Below, piece after piece: positions 1 through 12,700 of a stretch of 64,000 nt of DNA (positions are counted from its first letter, which is position 1; each line of letters starts with the position of its first letter). Position numbers and translations under genes: made by a program. Source of the DNA: Membranipora membranacea. Lineage: Eukaryota > Bryozoa > Gymnolaemata > Cheilostomatida > Membraniporidae. The stretch is from the NCBI GenBank assembly GCA_914767715.1, contig OU612072.1:14694001-14758000 (forward strand). Reading direction: 5' to 3'. Under the pieces are notes generated by a model. That model saw only the letters and a list, made by a program, of their open reading frames with translations. It had not been told where the DNA came from and did no database searches.

Positions 1-352
1 CTTTTCTCAAGATCAGCTTCCAATATTGGAACTGTTTGTTTGACATGCTAGCTTCCTAGTCACTTTTGGTCCCGCACCACATGTATCTCTTCACACCCAG
101 TTGTGAGATGTCTAGCGATTTTGGAGGTATTGAAACATGTTTTTATGCACATTATACTCATCAAGCCCAAGGGTCTCGCAGTTATAAAATTGAAATTAGG
201 ACAGATTATTTGTAAAATAATATTTGCTGCCGCCAGCCTGTATAATGCAAGTCCCTGACCGGCAGTAGTATGACGAAAAATTATCAGATAAATTTGAAAG
301 TGGGATTCTGAAGTATTGAACAATGATGTGGTTTGATTCAACATATGTCTCA

Positions 353-372
353 ATATATATATATATATATAT
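353..372. repeat. (AT)n microsatellite
   Basis: About ten AT units. Confidence 0.9.
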
Positions 373-499
373 CACTGACCTTATTGTACACAGTTCTTCA
401 CCATAATAAATAAACATGCTGCAAAACATCAGTATACTAATACTGCAAACCTGAGCAAGGAGTCTGGAAATCATCTGAAATAAAAAAATTAAATATAAA

Positions 500-700
500 A
501 TTTGTGGGGACGGTGAAATGGTGCAATCAGTTAGCGCGCTTGCTATTCACTGCCAGGCGATTGGTGCCGCAGGATTTGTGAGTTCAAATCCCGTTTGGGG
601 AGCTTTCAAGATTGATTGTTCCAGCCCCCATCAGGTGTATACCTCTTCTATAAAATGGGGAACCATTGTTACTGCCTGTTAAACACATTAGCGGTTTGTT
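500..700 (+). mobile_element. tRNA-derived SINE, family T2
   Basis: An A-box-like TGGTGCAATCAGTTAGCGCG is followed by a B-box-like GAGTTCAAATCCC about 60 bp on, then a body shared with the copy at 12503 (GAGCATTCAGGATTGATTGT type sequence). The ends are approximate. Confidence 0.62.
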
Positions 701-1331
701 TACTCCAACCCTAGAATGTAAGGAAGTGTAATTTTGTGGCAGCAGGGAGGGTACATGTGACATGGAATTTCTACAGATAGTCTGTTACGTTACTCAAAAC
801 AAATTTTCACCCCATGCAATCGGTACTGCTGAAGCTGGATTTTTAGTCACATTGAAGAAAATTTCTAGCCCCTAACTTCTTAGGGGTGTATATCCTCTTT
901 ACCTAAGAGCACAAAAAAACCGTGTTTGAAGAGGATAGGTTCTTTTGAACTACCCAAGAGGAGTTTTAATAAAATGGCTTTGTGGAAATTGGGGTGTGCT
1001 AACATCACCTCCTAACTAGCTTATTTATTTACTTCTCTTGGTTGTTTATGAAGGATGTACACAAATCAGTTATGAAAACTTGAGGCGTTGCGTGAAGTGA
1101 CATGATGAGATCGTACTGTTTTTTTTTCCAGTACTGGTAGTGGAAAATTCAGTCTACCTCCAATATGATTGGATGATCTTTTTGCTCGTTTTGGTTCCAT
1201 GTACGTGGTTGTAGAACCATGATTCATTTTTTTCATCGAGGCGCATATGGGGGACAAGCCATACTACAGGAATAACAGAAAAATAGGTAGCAACAGGTGC
1301 TCAGTAAAATCCCGCCTCCAGCCGCGCGATG

Positions 1332-1424
1332 TATATAAGAGGGTTCGACCAAAGCTGTGGGCTCATTCTCGGTGAAGCAGTGATCAGGAAAGTTTTGCAC
1401 GGGTACTCTCGAGAACAGAATAAA
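1332..1424 (+). promoter_or_regulatory. TATA/Inr promoter followed by AATAAA: possible solo LTR core
   Basis: TATATAAG at 1332-1339 is followed 31 bp downstream by an initiator-like TCATTC (1363-1368), and AATAAA occurs at 1419-1424. No open reading frame follows. TATA, start site and poly(A) signal this close together is the U3-R layout of a retrotransposon LTR. No primer-binding site or target duplication was identified, so an orphan promoter remains possible. Confidence 0.35.
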
Positions 1425-3628
1425 GAAGTATATTTATGATTGTAATTGTTCCTCACTTCAACATGGTTGCATTTTTCTATGTATTGTTAGCAGTTTTTAA
1501 GATATAAATGGACCAGCGGGTAGGGCACTCATCTATTTGAGGTTTGCAGTGAAGTTTTATAAAGAACAACTTGCTGATAGCCCTCTGTTTACAGCCTAAT
1601 TCTGTCGTCAGAAGTGTCTTAAACACGAGGCAAGTGGTATGATCAACACATACTCCCACCTTGTGATCATTCAGGGGATTATGAGGCAACTGAGATAGGT
1701 CTAGAGCATATCACTCGCAGCATGTAATGCCAAAAGTTATCAAAAATACCTTAACATAAAGTCTCTTTCCCATGTATCCCACTCTTTGGATAGTCATGAT
1801 CATGCATGCAGCATTGTCCTTGCATGGTATGATGAAAGTAATCGACCTGTATTAACTCACAGATCGAATTGACTTTTTGTGACACTCAGTTCTACAAGTA
1901 CCAATAACAAACAAAATCATTGCCAAGCTACTTCAAAAAAATGCCTGCGATGGATTTTTGAGGTAAGATACAAACAATTGGACATCGTTTGACAAACTGA
2001 TCAATGATGAGGATACAGATATATTAGTTGTTCCACAATTGATGAATCAAATTGAAATACTGGAGCTCAATGGGAAAAAATGAATAACTGCTGATTTTAA
2101 ACATAAAATGTCATAATCATGTCATAATTTGACACTAATTACCTTACCACCTAGCAACTCAAGCTTTTTTCACATTATTCGGCAATTTTTTAAGTTTTAT
2201 GACTAGGTCAACTTACAATGGCTTTTGCTTGTTAAATGAACTCCCTCATTGGTTAGACAGGCATATTGTATAGTGCTGAGTACTGCAGACGAAACAGTGG
2301 CATTTCCTGTGAGTAACCAGTGAACATCTGACATCTTCGCTACCACACATCTAAAATGGCAAGTGGTCTTCAACCTCATTTCAAAAGTTGCACTAAATTA
2401 CTTCAATTGTACATGGAAAATCAGTGCAACCAAACATGCTACTTCTCAGCAATGTGTTTAGATATAATTTTATATTTTCAAGGCAAAGAGCTGCAAGGAG
2501 GCCGCTTTTTTTGTAGTGCAAGTATTTCACTTGATGGTTATCCGTTAAAAAAAAGACTATTGGGATTAATGCACTATAAGCTGTCTAATAAATAATTCTG
2601 TGGGCCAAAACCAAGAACCAAGGATCTCCATGACCAATTCATCAGCTTTAATGAAGAAAGAGGCGGTAAGTACATTAACACTAAGCTGTGCAGTGTAGGC
2701 AATGGCTCAAGTGTTATTTTTATTCCCAACTGTGCACTGTCTAGCGTGCTGGTCTATGAAACTTAGTTATAACATCTGAATGATGTGGAGCACAATTAAG
2801 TAAGGTTTAAACGGGTGGACTTCAAGCCTCATGACCTATCTATAGGCAAGGGGGCTCGCACCACCCTCACCCTGCTTGCACTCTCACTGCTCACATATAG
2901 CTAGCGTTAAATTCTATTCAAAGTTACCTTCTCAATGAGTGTGAGCAGACAACTCAGCAAACAAATCATCTAAAGCACTTTTTTTTACACAGGGTCTGAA
3001 ATATGCTGAAGTAATCTTATGGGAAAAATGAAAAGTCCACATACATCTTTGTCATCTAGACTTGATTTTCCTAAAAGACTAGAGGTAGCCTACTCACATT
3101 GATCTTTGTCTCAGTCGCAGTTCTCAATGAATAGAAATGAGTATGAAGACCACCAATCGCTCTTCTCACAGTAAAACCATCGACAGTAAGAGAAAAAAAC
3201 CTTTTTTCCTGCAACAAGCAAATATCATGCACTTACAGGCCCAGGTAATATCCATACTGTACATTGTTTTTTCTGCATATTCTTTCAATGCAATGTGGGT
3301 TATGATCTTCAGAAGTAATACATTCAGAAGCAATACTATGGATAAATTGACAAATTTCTAGTAATCTGAATACAACTACATGTACATTTCTAAGAACCAC
3401 CAAGCCTCACTACTTTCAGCTTTCTAAAGTGGAGATCATAAGACAGAGGGGTGTATAGTATATGATGAAGTTAGCTTGAAAAATCTTTTTTTTTTCTTTT
3501 AGCCATATGGCATAAACAAACCAAAGCTCAATTTTGGTGTGATATGAAGTGAATTTGTATGCATATCATAACAAGAACTTTTTTATCACACCAAGCTTGT
3601 CAAGACAGGCTATGGCAAAGTATACATG

Positions 3629-3663
3629 CCACCCCCTTTCCCTTTCCGAGGGAAAGGGGGTGG
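3629..3663. repeat. GC-rich hairpin
   Basis: CCACCCCCTTTCCC pairs with GGGAAAGGGGGTGG across a 7-base loop, embedded in sequence related to the neighbouring foldback elements. Confidence 0.65.
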
Positions 3664-3943
3664 TTGATACTGGACATTGTTATAACCTCCACACAGTCAC
3701 TGATCAAGCACACAATACAGCACTGACTTGAGTAAGTGTAACGTGTTGGTATATAACAGCAGAGTATTGGTTTAGTTCAGTGAGTGGGAAGGCTTCTAGA
3801 CTTGCAACTAGTAAGCTGAGTAAGTAGTAGTAATAGTACTACCTACAGTAAAGTCATAGGCATCTGGAGTTACAAGCATGTATACTTTGCAATGTCCATG
3901 ATCATTGGTCACCCATCCTAGTCCTTTCCAAGCAAGGTATAGG

Positions 3944-4024
3944 CCATAGGCATCTGGAGTTACAAGCATGTCCAGTATCAACCATACTGGACATGCTTGT
4001 AACTCCAGAGGCAGATGCCTATGG
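3944..4024. repeat. 81-bp palindrome
   Basis: Arms starting CCATAGGCATCTGGAGTTAC and its inverse surround AGTATCAACCATACT. A loose third copy of the arm occurs at about 3857-3895. It probably belongs to the same foldback family as the neighbouring element. Confidence 0.7.
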
Positions 4025-4030
4025 TAAAGG

Positions 4031-4142
4031 CATGGGCCCCTGGGACTTACATGTCTTTACTTTGCCAATGTCCAGTATCAACCACCCCAAAAAAAATACT
4101 GATACTGGTCATCGGCAAAGTAAAGACATGCAAGTCCCAAGG
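4031..4142. mobile_element. Short relative of the 5104 foldback MITE
   Basis: Starts with the same GGGCCCCTGGGACTTACATG end and closes with its inverse (AAGACATGCAAGTCCC), with only a small interior. Adjacent sequence shares the CCAGTATCAACCA motif. Confidence 0.6.
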
Positions 4143-4619
4143 ATGGAAACTGTTACCTGAAACTTGCTGAGACTGGAAAGGAAAACACTACAGCAGTATA
4201 GTCTTCATTAGCAGAGTAGAGTATGCAGCTTTACAGAGCTTCTTCATGAAGAACACCATCAGGCACGATGTGGACGGTTTGGATTAAGTTGAAGGTAAGG
4301 TAAGGTAAGGCATCAACCAAAATCCATACCATGTTTTGGATAAGGCAGAAAATGAGATGATTACCCCTGATTGGCTTGGTGGGATTCAATTAACCAATTA
4401 GAATGTGTTTTCCAAATTTCCGCATTTTAGTCATTTCATCGTAAAACTGAGAAACACGCGTGCTAACGCGTACTTTCAAGACAAATTCCGCATTTCCGCA
4501 TTTTAGTGAACCCCTGTCAAGGTTGCGTCCAGGTTAAAGAAAGAAAAATTGATAAAACATCCAGATCATTCTTCTGATAATTTTCAACTTGTTTCTGAGT
4601 CCATAACAAATTATCAGTC

Positions 4620-7600
4620 ATGTCAGGAGATTATAGTGTGGTGACCCAGTCTATGGTCCATGTCAAAGTATCTAGCAATGCCACATCATTTCTGTCAGAA
4701 AGAAAAATCCCAAAAGATATGAAAATCATTGAACTCAAGGTAAGAGACTAGCTAGACTGTCACTAGAAAGAGGACTTAGAACACACAAACCAATTGGTGA
4801 CTCATGTTATTTTGTGGTCTATATATGTAAAGGGATGCCTATGTGTATCGCCATTGTCAGTATGAAAAGGATTTCTCTGTCCATTGATGCTTATTTCCAC
4901 ATCATGCCACTGAATTAAACTTCTTTGAAATTAACCTGTCCTCTGCTCTAACCAAGACAACTCTTTCAGCAGCTAGTCTAGCTGTCTGTTAAGACAAGAG
5001 CCCTTTCCAACCATTAGATTTCCGTAAATACTGAAATTTGCATGAAATCTTTTCCCTAGTTATTTCCTTAATGGCCAAACAGGTCTGCATTATTGGCTCA
5101 GATGATGGGCCCCTGGGACTTACATGTCTTTACTTTGCCAATGTCCACTATCAACCACCCAAAAAACACCAAACAGGGTAAGAAAAAAAAAAAAAATTTT
5201 ACAACCTACCTTGAAATCTCTCACACTAACTCACACCTCTTTCATTTGTTCACCTTTTTCACCAGAGAATAAAGATGCCTCCACCTTTCTGCCTTTCAGG
5301 TTTTTGTGAATTTTGTAGAGGCATCTTTTTTCTCTGGTCCATAAAGTCAGCTCTGTTTGTGCTAGAACCTTCAAACCTGAAGCAAATGAAAGAGGAAGGA
5401 GGTGTGAGTTAGTGTGAGAGATTTCAAGGTAGGTTGTAAAAAAAAAATTGTTTTTGTCTTACCCTGTTTGGTGTTTTTTGGGTGGTTGATAGTGGACATT
5501 GGCAAAGTAAAGACATGTAAGTCTCAGGGGCCCATGGCTCAGATATATGCTCGACTGCTAGACTTGTCCCTGCTAAACTCAACCACTCGCCATCGTGATC
5601 ATGGTTTCCTGAACAGTTAGTTTATTACTACTAAACTTGAAAAAAACATGTTTAACTTGTATTGCAGAATAAGTTGGAATTGCAGACAGGATGTTCAGCC
5701 GCACATATGAAACTTGAGATTTACGACAAACATGATCAGGTTGTATGTAAGCTCGATGACAATGAGGCAATATTCGGCTCTTTCCCTGTGGATGATGATA
5801 TGAGGTTACACGTAAGTGTATTATTGTTTAATGTTTTGGTGTCAACATGAAACTCATTTGATTAAGCTTAAAACATAAAGTTTACAGGAGTGTATATACA
5901 GATCATGCCAGAATGATAACTATATTTTGAAGCGAACAGCAGGAAATTTGTAGGTGGTGATATACACATACCACATGCACATATACATCTTAAAAGCCAA
6001 AATTGGAATACAGAGAAATTATCAGAAACCTACATTGTACAGGGGTGGGCTTAACAGAAGTGATTATTTTATTACAAACCTGTAAGAACATTGTCATTTG
6101 CTCAAAACAGGGCTTGAATAGCAAACAAATAATAAATTCATATTAAATCAAATGTATACATAATGTCATGATATACAGTAGGTAAGGTATGCTCTCTGAC
6201 GTTGTGAATGTTGTGACCTTGACTGATATATTATTATTTACACAGGTAACAGATCCATCAAAGAAGCTGGGAGAGTATGAGGATGTATCTAAAGTTGAGA
6301 AGTATGATATGCCTGAAGATGAGTATGCTAAGAGGACAGATTCAGTCAGGTGAGAGAAAGTGTTTGTTAATTAGGGCAGGGAATGTCTGAATAGCTACCC
6401 TGTGTTTGGAGTTACTCCTATTCACTTCACCCTAAAGTACTAATGTTAGTACAAGGTTTAGTAGCAGAATCTATGACACTCAATTACGCTGTAAATGCAG
6501 GTAGCGATCGACTTAACAGGACTGATAGAGCCAAAACTTTGATAGCTTACATAATTGTTCTCCGGACCTGGCCGTCGGAGGGGGTCAAGAGTATGGGGCG
6601 CTTATACTAGTGTTACGTGTATCTTTGCATCCGAAAGAGTAGTACTGAGGCTTCGTCTCAGGCAAAATACACATCAGGCATCCCTTCCCTGCCTCAAGCT
6701 CTATGGGAATCTTATGTGAGACATTCATTGATAGTTTGACCAGCGCGGCGTTGGATTTGGGGTCTACACAATGCCACAAAGGCACATCAAAGACCAGCCA
6801 GTATTCAATATATCAATTTCTCCACAAAATCAACTACGTATCAATATTAATGTTGTTTGTTTTAGGGCATTTAAACAGAGAATGAAGATGGGACGATTTG
6901 CAGATCAGGACCCAGAGGAGCTGAAGAAGAAAGAAGAGGAGAGAAAACTAAGAGAACAGAAGGAACAAGACATGGCCGGTACTATGAAAGTCGGTGACAG
7001 GTACGTGTCTCATTTAGCCTGAGAAGCTGCTTCTATTCATAGATTAATTTATCTCAATTCAAACTCTTGCTGTTTGCTAAGAAACAGAAGATTGGGCTGC
7101 CCTTAAAGAGGGACGCAAGTTGCCCGGAGTTCTCGTACTGAGAGTGTGATACATCCTAGTAAACTAGAATGCATCCTAGAGGTGAGGCCATGGTGGACCT
7201 CCTAATCGTGAGTGTGCAGCAAGCTGCCAAAACTGAACTGGCACTAATCAGCCATTGGCCATGACACTTTGATCTTAGCCAATAGGCCGAGAAGCGATCT
7301 GACACTTTGATCTTAGCCAATAGGCTGAGAAGCGATCTGACACTTTGATCTTAGCCAATAGGCCGAGAAGAATTCAAACTCTTGAGTTATCTGCCCATGC
7401 ATGCATGATAAGAAGCTGCATCTGGTTAGTCTATCTATAGCGAGCGCGTCTAGGTATTGTGTGACGAAATCAACTTTTGAACATGTCACAGTATTCTTGT
7501 ATAATATGTTGATCAAAATTTCTCACACTCGTCAAAGAAAATCATGTTCAGTTTAAACAGTCAGTTGAACTCTGATTAAAACAATGACTCATACTGAGTC

Positions 7601-8806
7601 GCCTTAGTTTTGCACACGGAAAAATAACAGAGACAACTCCTAATTGCGGTGAAACTAGTAAGTGTTCATTTCTTAATACATTTTATTGACCATATCATCA
7701 AAGATAAAATCTGACTCTGAGGATTTATTCTTTTGTTCAATAGATGTGAGATTACTGTGACAGGGAATCCCACAAGGAGAGGGGAAGTTAAGTATGTCGG
7801 AACCACAGACTTCAAAGATGGATTGTGGGTAGGAGTCAAATACGATGAGCCACACGGTAAAAATGATGGAAGGTATGTAAAAATTTATTTTTTCCTTGGT
7901 TTCTGACATTGCAGAAGGCTCATTTCACACTTCTCGTTTGTACAAGAGAGTAGGCCTACAATTCTTATGAATCCTCTGGGAAAAGCATTCCCAAAAGACG
8001 CCTTTGTTTCTATTTGATCTACTGTCAGTTGTACTATGAACCCTTGCTGAAACTATGGGTGTCAATCACCTGTTCCCTTGAGAGTACTGTCTCACACCAC
8101 TACCCTCACCCACATAAAAGGCATCCTTACTGACAGTGGTAGTCATCGCCTACACTTTTTTTCAGATCAACTTGACAATATATATTTTATATTTTGCTTT
8201 TTCCGGTTATTTAGTTACCTTCATCAGAATTTCATTCAAATGTTGATTGTTTTATAAGAGCTTTATACAATTTGAAACAGATGTTATCAATTCAGATTGA
8301 TATTTTTCGGTATTGATTTTCGCAATAATATTGATAATGAAAACTTTATTCTGAACGATCATCTAGCCAATGCGTTGGCTCTGATCTGGTATGCTGTTGG
8401 GTAGAAAAGGTAACCAATTTCAGGTCACTGAAAGTACCTTAATTTCTTTCATATTCACTGTTTTTGACAGATGGGTACTTTCAGGAGAGTACCGTCAGGC
8501 CTGGCATTGGCTCGCTACCTCCAGCAAACCAATTGGAGCAGATACATATATCATACTACACAAAAGTGTTGAATCACTTTTTGTGCATAATCATATATCA
8601 GGCTATTGTGATGCGCAACAAGGGTGTTAGATTTACGATTTTCGGTGATCCAATGATTTTGTAATCTCGTTTTTTTACACAGTGTTCAAGGAAGGCGGTA
8701 CTTTGAATGCCCACCCAAGTATGGAGGATTTGTACGAGTAGAGAACGTTAAAGTAGGAGACTTCCCAGAGGAAGGCTTTAGTGATGAGGATATGGACGAG
8801 TTATGA
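4620..8806 (+). CDS. TBCB: Tubulin-folding cofactor B (tubulin-specific chaperone B), six exons
   Basis: Exons are 4620-4739, 5668-5811, 6246-6349, 6866-7000, 7744-7872 and 8683-8806. All junctions are GT-AG and the frame stays open, giving 251 aa, close to the family's usual length of about 245. The start is the ATG at 4620, the first residue of an N-terminal ubiquitin-like domain (about residues 10-88). A charged linker rich in Lys/Glu (about 123-160) follows, then a CAP-Gly domain (about 168-235) with the signature GKNDG, formed next to the exon 5/6 junction, and the YGGFV core. The protein ends in an acidic tail, DEDMDEL. In the family, TBCB acts in the cytosol with TBCE to handle alpha-tubulin after chaperonin release, and its acidic C-terminus contacts TBCE. 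Family assignment is firm; function is by homology. Introns 1 and 4 carry transposable elements. Confidence 0.94.
5104..5535. mobile_element. MULE-like foldback MITE in TBCB intron 1
   Basis: The ends are long inverted repeats beginning ATGGGCCCCTGRGACTTACA and extending about 130 bp or more with few mismatches. The central part is also partly palindromic. A perfect 9-bp target duplication, GGCTCAGAT, flanks it (5095-5103 and 5536-5544). Long inverted repeats with 9-bp duplications are typical of Mutator-like elements. It has no coding capacity. Confidence 0.82.
7070..7370 (-). mobile_element. U2 snRNA-headed SINE with triplicated head, in TBCB intron 4
   Basis: Flanked by a perfect 14-bp target duplication, AATTCAAACTCTTG (7056-7069 and 7371-7384). 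On the minus strand it begins with CTTCTCGGCC and TTGGCTAAGATCAA, matching the 5' end of U2 snRNA (known to start ATCGCTTCTCGGCC). A 38-bp head unit is repeated three times (7263-7300, 7301-7338, 7339-7370). The body is shared with the copies at 12644, 25077 and 25319. Confidence 0.82.
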
Positions 8807-9044
8807 TCAGGGTGGTCACAGATACCCCCAACCGAAAATACATTTAACTCATATCTGTCGCTCAGATCCTAAGTCTTCAGCCACAGCACATGTGATATAT
8901 ATTTCTCGTATTAAATTATCCTTCTACGCTCCAATTCCAGACAGTTGCTGACATTGGTACTTAATATTTTAATTCAGTCAGTGAGTAATTTTCACATAAA
9001 CATGTATATGTGCCATTGAAAGCAGTGGCATATTGTAATTACTC

Positions 9045-9050
9045 AATAAA
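9045..9050 (+). terminator. Poly(A) signal of the cofactor B gene
   Basis: An AATAAA hexamer lies about 240 bp after the TBCB stop codon. A second copy is at 9229-9234. Either gives a plausible short 3' UTR; I cannot tell which is used. Confidence 0.5.
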
Positions 9051-9776
9051 TCAGAACAATCAAATCTGCCTCAATATATTATGAGTGATTTTAGATCATG
9101 CCTCTTTTGTTAAAAGAGTTATAACTGATATTCATTTATTTGTAAGGTCAACCTGTGATTATAACTCCCATCTAATAGCTTCAACAATGTCATGATAGTA
9201 TATATATTATAAATTATATATAGCTGCTAATAAACTATTGAAATCAGGAGTTTGATGAGATTTTATTCCAAACGCATGTCATATGATCAATGGAAATATT
9301 TCAGTCGTGCAAATAATTTGAAGAGTTCCCTGGAAACTGGTCGACAACGAAGACAACAACTGACTCCTGTTACAAAGACCCAGTTTAGTTTACCTCTTAT
9401 TCAATCATTGTCAAAATATTGTGAATGACACATTTCTTGAGAGTTTACCGATAAAGTATGCCAAAAACAGATTTACTGCCCATAAACTGATAACCACAGT
9501 ATAGCAAACAAATCTTTAGTTTTTACAATAAAATTAAGCGATTTCATTATATGACTAATAATTGAGTAAATATGATCGGTATGATACAGTTTAATTAAGG
9601 ATTTCAAGAGAAATCCTTGGTTTAATATGGGATAAATATAAATTATCAAAGTCTACCTGCATCAAGTCAAAGTTTGAGCAAGCTATCATCAATAATTAGT
9701 ATGGTAGCACTGACACAAATAAAGAATTGCTAAAGCATCTCATTGCCGTGGCGATACAGAACGAAAAGATTTGCGA

Positions 9777-12700
9777 TTAAAGAATCATGCTTGAGATCAG
9801 GACTGCTGAGCCAATCAGCAGAGCAGATAGCTGTGATGTCATCACTGCTGAAGATTTCCCACAGATTTTGTCACCTGCCTCTTGAATCATTTTCTTGACC
9901 TTGTTTCCGATGACATCACATCCTGCATTGACTGTTTTCTCCAGACATTCAACCATCTTGTCAGTGTTTTCGCTACAATAACAAAATGTGAAATAAACAG
10001 CATGTGGTTCATCTCATGGTATCTATCACATTCATTATATTATTATGATAGTAGAGAGGTTCAGGTGATTTGTCCCCTCTCTCTCAGAGAAAAGACAATT
10101 CCTTGGATTTCCAAGTTGACTCGCAACTAGATTCCCAATCAAGCAAAATGTATTCTGTTTGCTGAGCTGGCATAATTTGAGTGATGTTGAAGTTTTCGAT
10201 TGCAAGCATTTATTATCTACCTCAATGTGTTTATGCTAGACACAGTAGGAATGGAAATGATCGATCAACTAGTGTGACTTGCACTCTTCTCTTTCCAATT
10301 CTGTTTAGTCTAGTTGTTTTAAATCTTGTCACTTGTCCAAGGAAAAAATATTTTATTGTACAAAACGGTGTTTAGTATAGTTAAACGACTGAGCTGTGAA
10401 TGATAGTTTACAGCAGTTCTGGTGACGCATGACCTCATGAGAAACGGAGAGTTATTTGTCTTGCGCTGAGAAATCCGAAATTGTGAAACTTTGCCTTAGT
10501 ACGTATTTTATTAACTCAGCTACTAGGAAAATGTGACTTTGGACAACTCACTTATTATCGCCACAGTTATAGACAATTTCTCCGATGTCGTCTTCTTTAG
10601 CAATAAAACGATTGCAAAGAGGTACTTCGTGACATTCTGAAAAAAAGTGACACATAGGGAATGAGGTTTTAGTTTCAAAGTATACCTATCACATACTAGC
10701 TTAAGCACTTAAACTGTGTCAGGAACTGCTGGTAGCGGAATTTCATTATCAATCACTTTCGTTGGGAAAGTGGTTGATAATGAAATGCTACTACCAGCTA
10801 TCCCGATTCAGTTATTAAAGCGCTTGAACTAAACACATACATATTTTACCTCACATGGACATTGTATTCTCTAAAGCCCTAGCAAGAGCATGCAGCTTGA
10901 CCTAGCGCATCGTAGTCTGGATAATCAGCTTGGCCAATTACCATGTTGATTAAGTTATTCAGCGTTTGCGGGTAAAAAACAAGCGTCAGGGCCTTACAGC
11001 CATTTGTCACATGACAATACCAAAAAGATTTAACAAAATTCTTTTTGCACCTTGACAAGTGATAGTCTATTTTCCTCCTGTGACAAGCATGCAAAATTGG
11101 CTGGTGTTTAATTGCCGGAATCATAGTTCCTCGCAGACTGGGAATCAGTCCAACATTTTGAAGTTAACTACTCCAACAACAACAACTCCACACAGCAATG
11201 AATTAAGACCCATCAGCCAATCAAAACAAAACCAAAACACAAGCACATGGGTCTATACAGAAAAGCAAAATAATAGTGATACATGAGTAGATAACACCAC
11301 AGAAGCAATATCCAACACAACCCATAATATAGATAAGGCCCAATCATTGGCTTGAATCCCAGGCTAATTTCCTCTTTCTCTAATATGCACCTGGATATAT
11401 GCCAGTTGTGTTATGACAGTCTCCACCTTTGCCATACACGCTTGCAAATATTAGACTTGACTTCACATATCTCTCAGAATCGTCGATACTACATCCATAC
11501 AGTATATTCTGAACCTCTGCTCGTGCCCTGAAGATATAAATGTGCAAATAATTGTATTCTTGAGTAATGAATATTAATCTAGCCCTAGACTTTAGTGTTT
11601 GGGCTGCTTTGGGAGGAAGGGGTGATAAAATGTTGTTAAGGACCACATTCATTAGCTAAGATTGGGGCTCACATAATCTCATGGCATTGGGGTAATGTTA
11701 TTTATTATAAATTTCACCGTTACAAGCGTGTGGAAATGGTATAAAAATTTCTTCCATCAATACCTAACTCCCTTGTAGTTATGTTTGAATATAATTTAAA
11801 ATCATGTACTGACAATATACCCTGCATAGTATATCAATCTTCTAAAATGGAGACATTTAAACACGGATAATTAACTAATAAAGGGAATGCTGCGTATTAT
11901 GTTCCAATATTTTTGATCATAGTAGGAGTAGGAGTAGGAGGTGGCTCAGTTGAGTAAAGCGCCGGTCCTTTAGCATTCAAATGTTGAAGGTCATGGGTTT
12001 GAATCCCACTGCAGTCCATCGACTACTTGGGTTTGGCTGACCTCCAGGTGTGCTCTGACCTGCCTGAAAACAGAGAGCAACCTGGCGCAGATATTGATTT
12101 CAATCAACCTTTTAATCAATATGGCTGATACCGGATAACTGTTTGATAGATTATTCGGGAACGGTTGGAGATCAAATGTTGAAGTGGGAGGCATTTTCAT
12201 ATCTACAAAAGTGTACTACCAAATGTTTTATAAGTCACTAATCAGTCAATAAAAGTGAGGAATTTTATCGCCATCGATTAATGATCTGTGACATTAAACT
12301 CTGACCACTATTCCAACCTCTAAAAACGTGATAGGAAGACAAATAGTGAGAGATTAATCCCCACACAGCAATACAGCATTAATCAAAAAGTGACATACTA
12401 AATAGACTCTGACCACTCATCAAAATTTTGGTTGTTCCAAATGCTATATGAATGCGCTGGTAAAATGAGGGTTTCATTTCCCTGATCTGATTCACGCAGA
12501 GATGGAGAGGTGGCACAATCGGTTTGCACTCTCGCTATTTAATGCCATCTGATGAAATCGAGTCCCACTGGAGCTGATGGACCCGAGTTCCATTGGGGAG
12601 CATTCAGGATTGATTGTTTCGGCACGCAGGAACCCTTGGGTATATCGCTTCTTGGCCTATTGGCTAAGATCAAAGTGTCATTGCCAATGGTTGATTAGTC

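Larger units (their letters stand above)
1..4619. other. Upstream region without a recognisable gene
   Basis: Only short open frames that lack coding character. It contains the T2 SINE at 500-700, the LTR-like promoter at 1332-1424 and the foldback cluster at 3629-4142. The TBCB promoter should lie near the right end, but no clear TATA box is seen. Confidence 0.6.

Noticed and set aside
7070-7370. A functional U2 snRNA gene
   Set aside because: Only the 5' part of U2 is present, without the branch-point recognition and Sm-site regions; the element has a target duplication and a repeated body.
11380-11652. Minus-strand frame with two cysteines and an acceptor-like border (VQNILYGCSIDDSERY)
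   Set aside because: Its phases (2 in, 1 out) do not fit between exons 3 and 4 of the six-cysteine gene, the donor is weak, and no counterpart was seen in the paralogue. It could still be an exon of something else.
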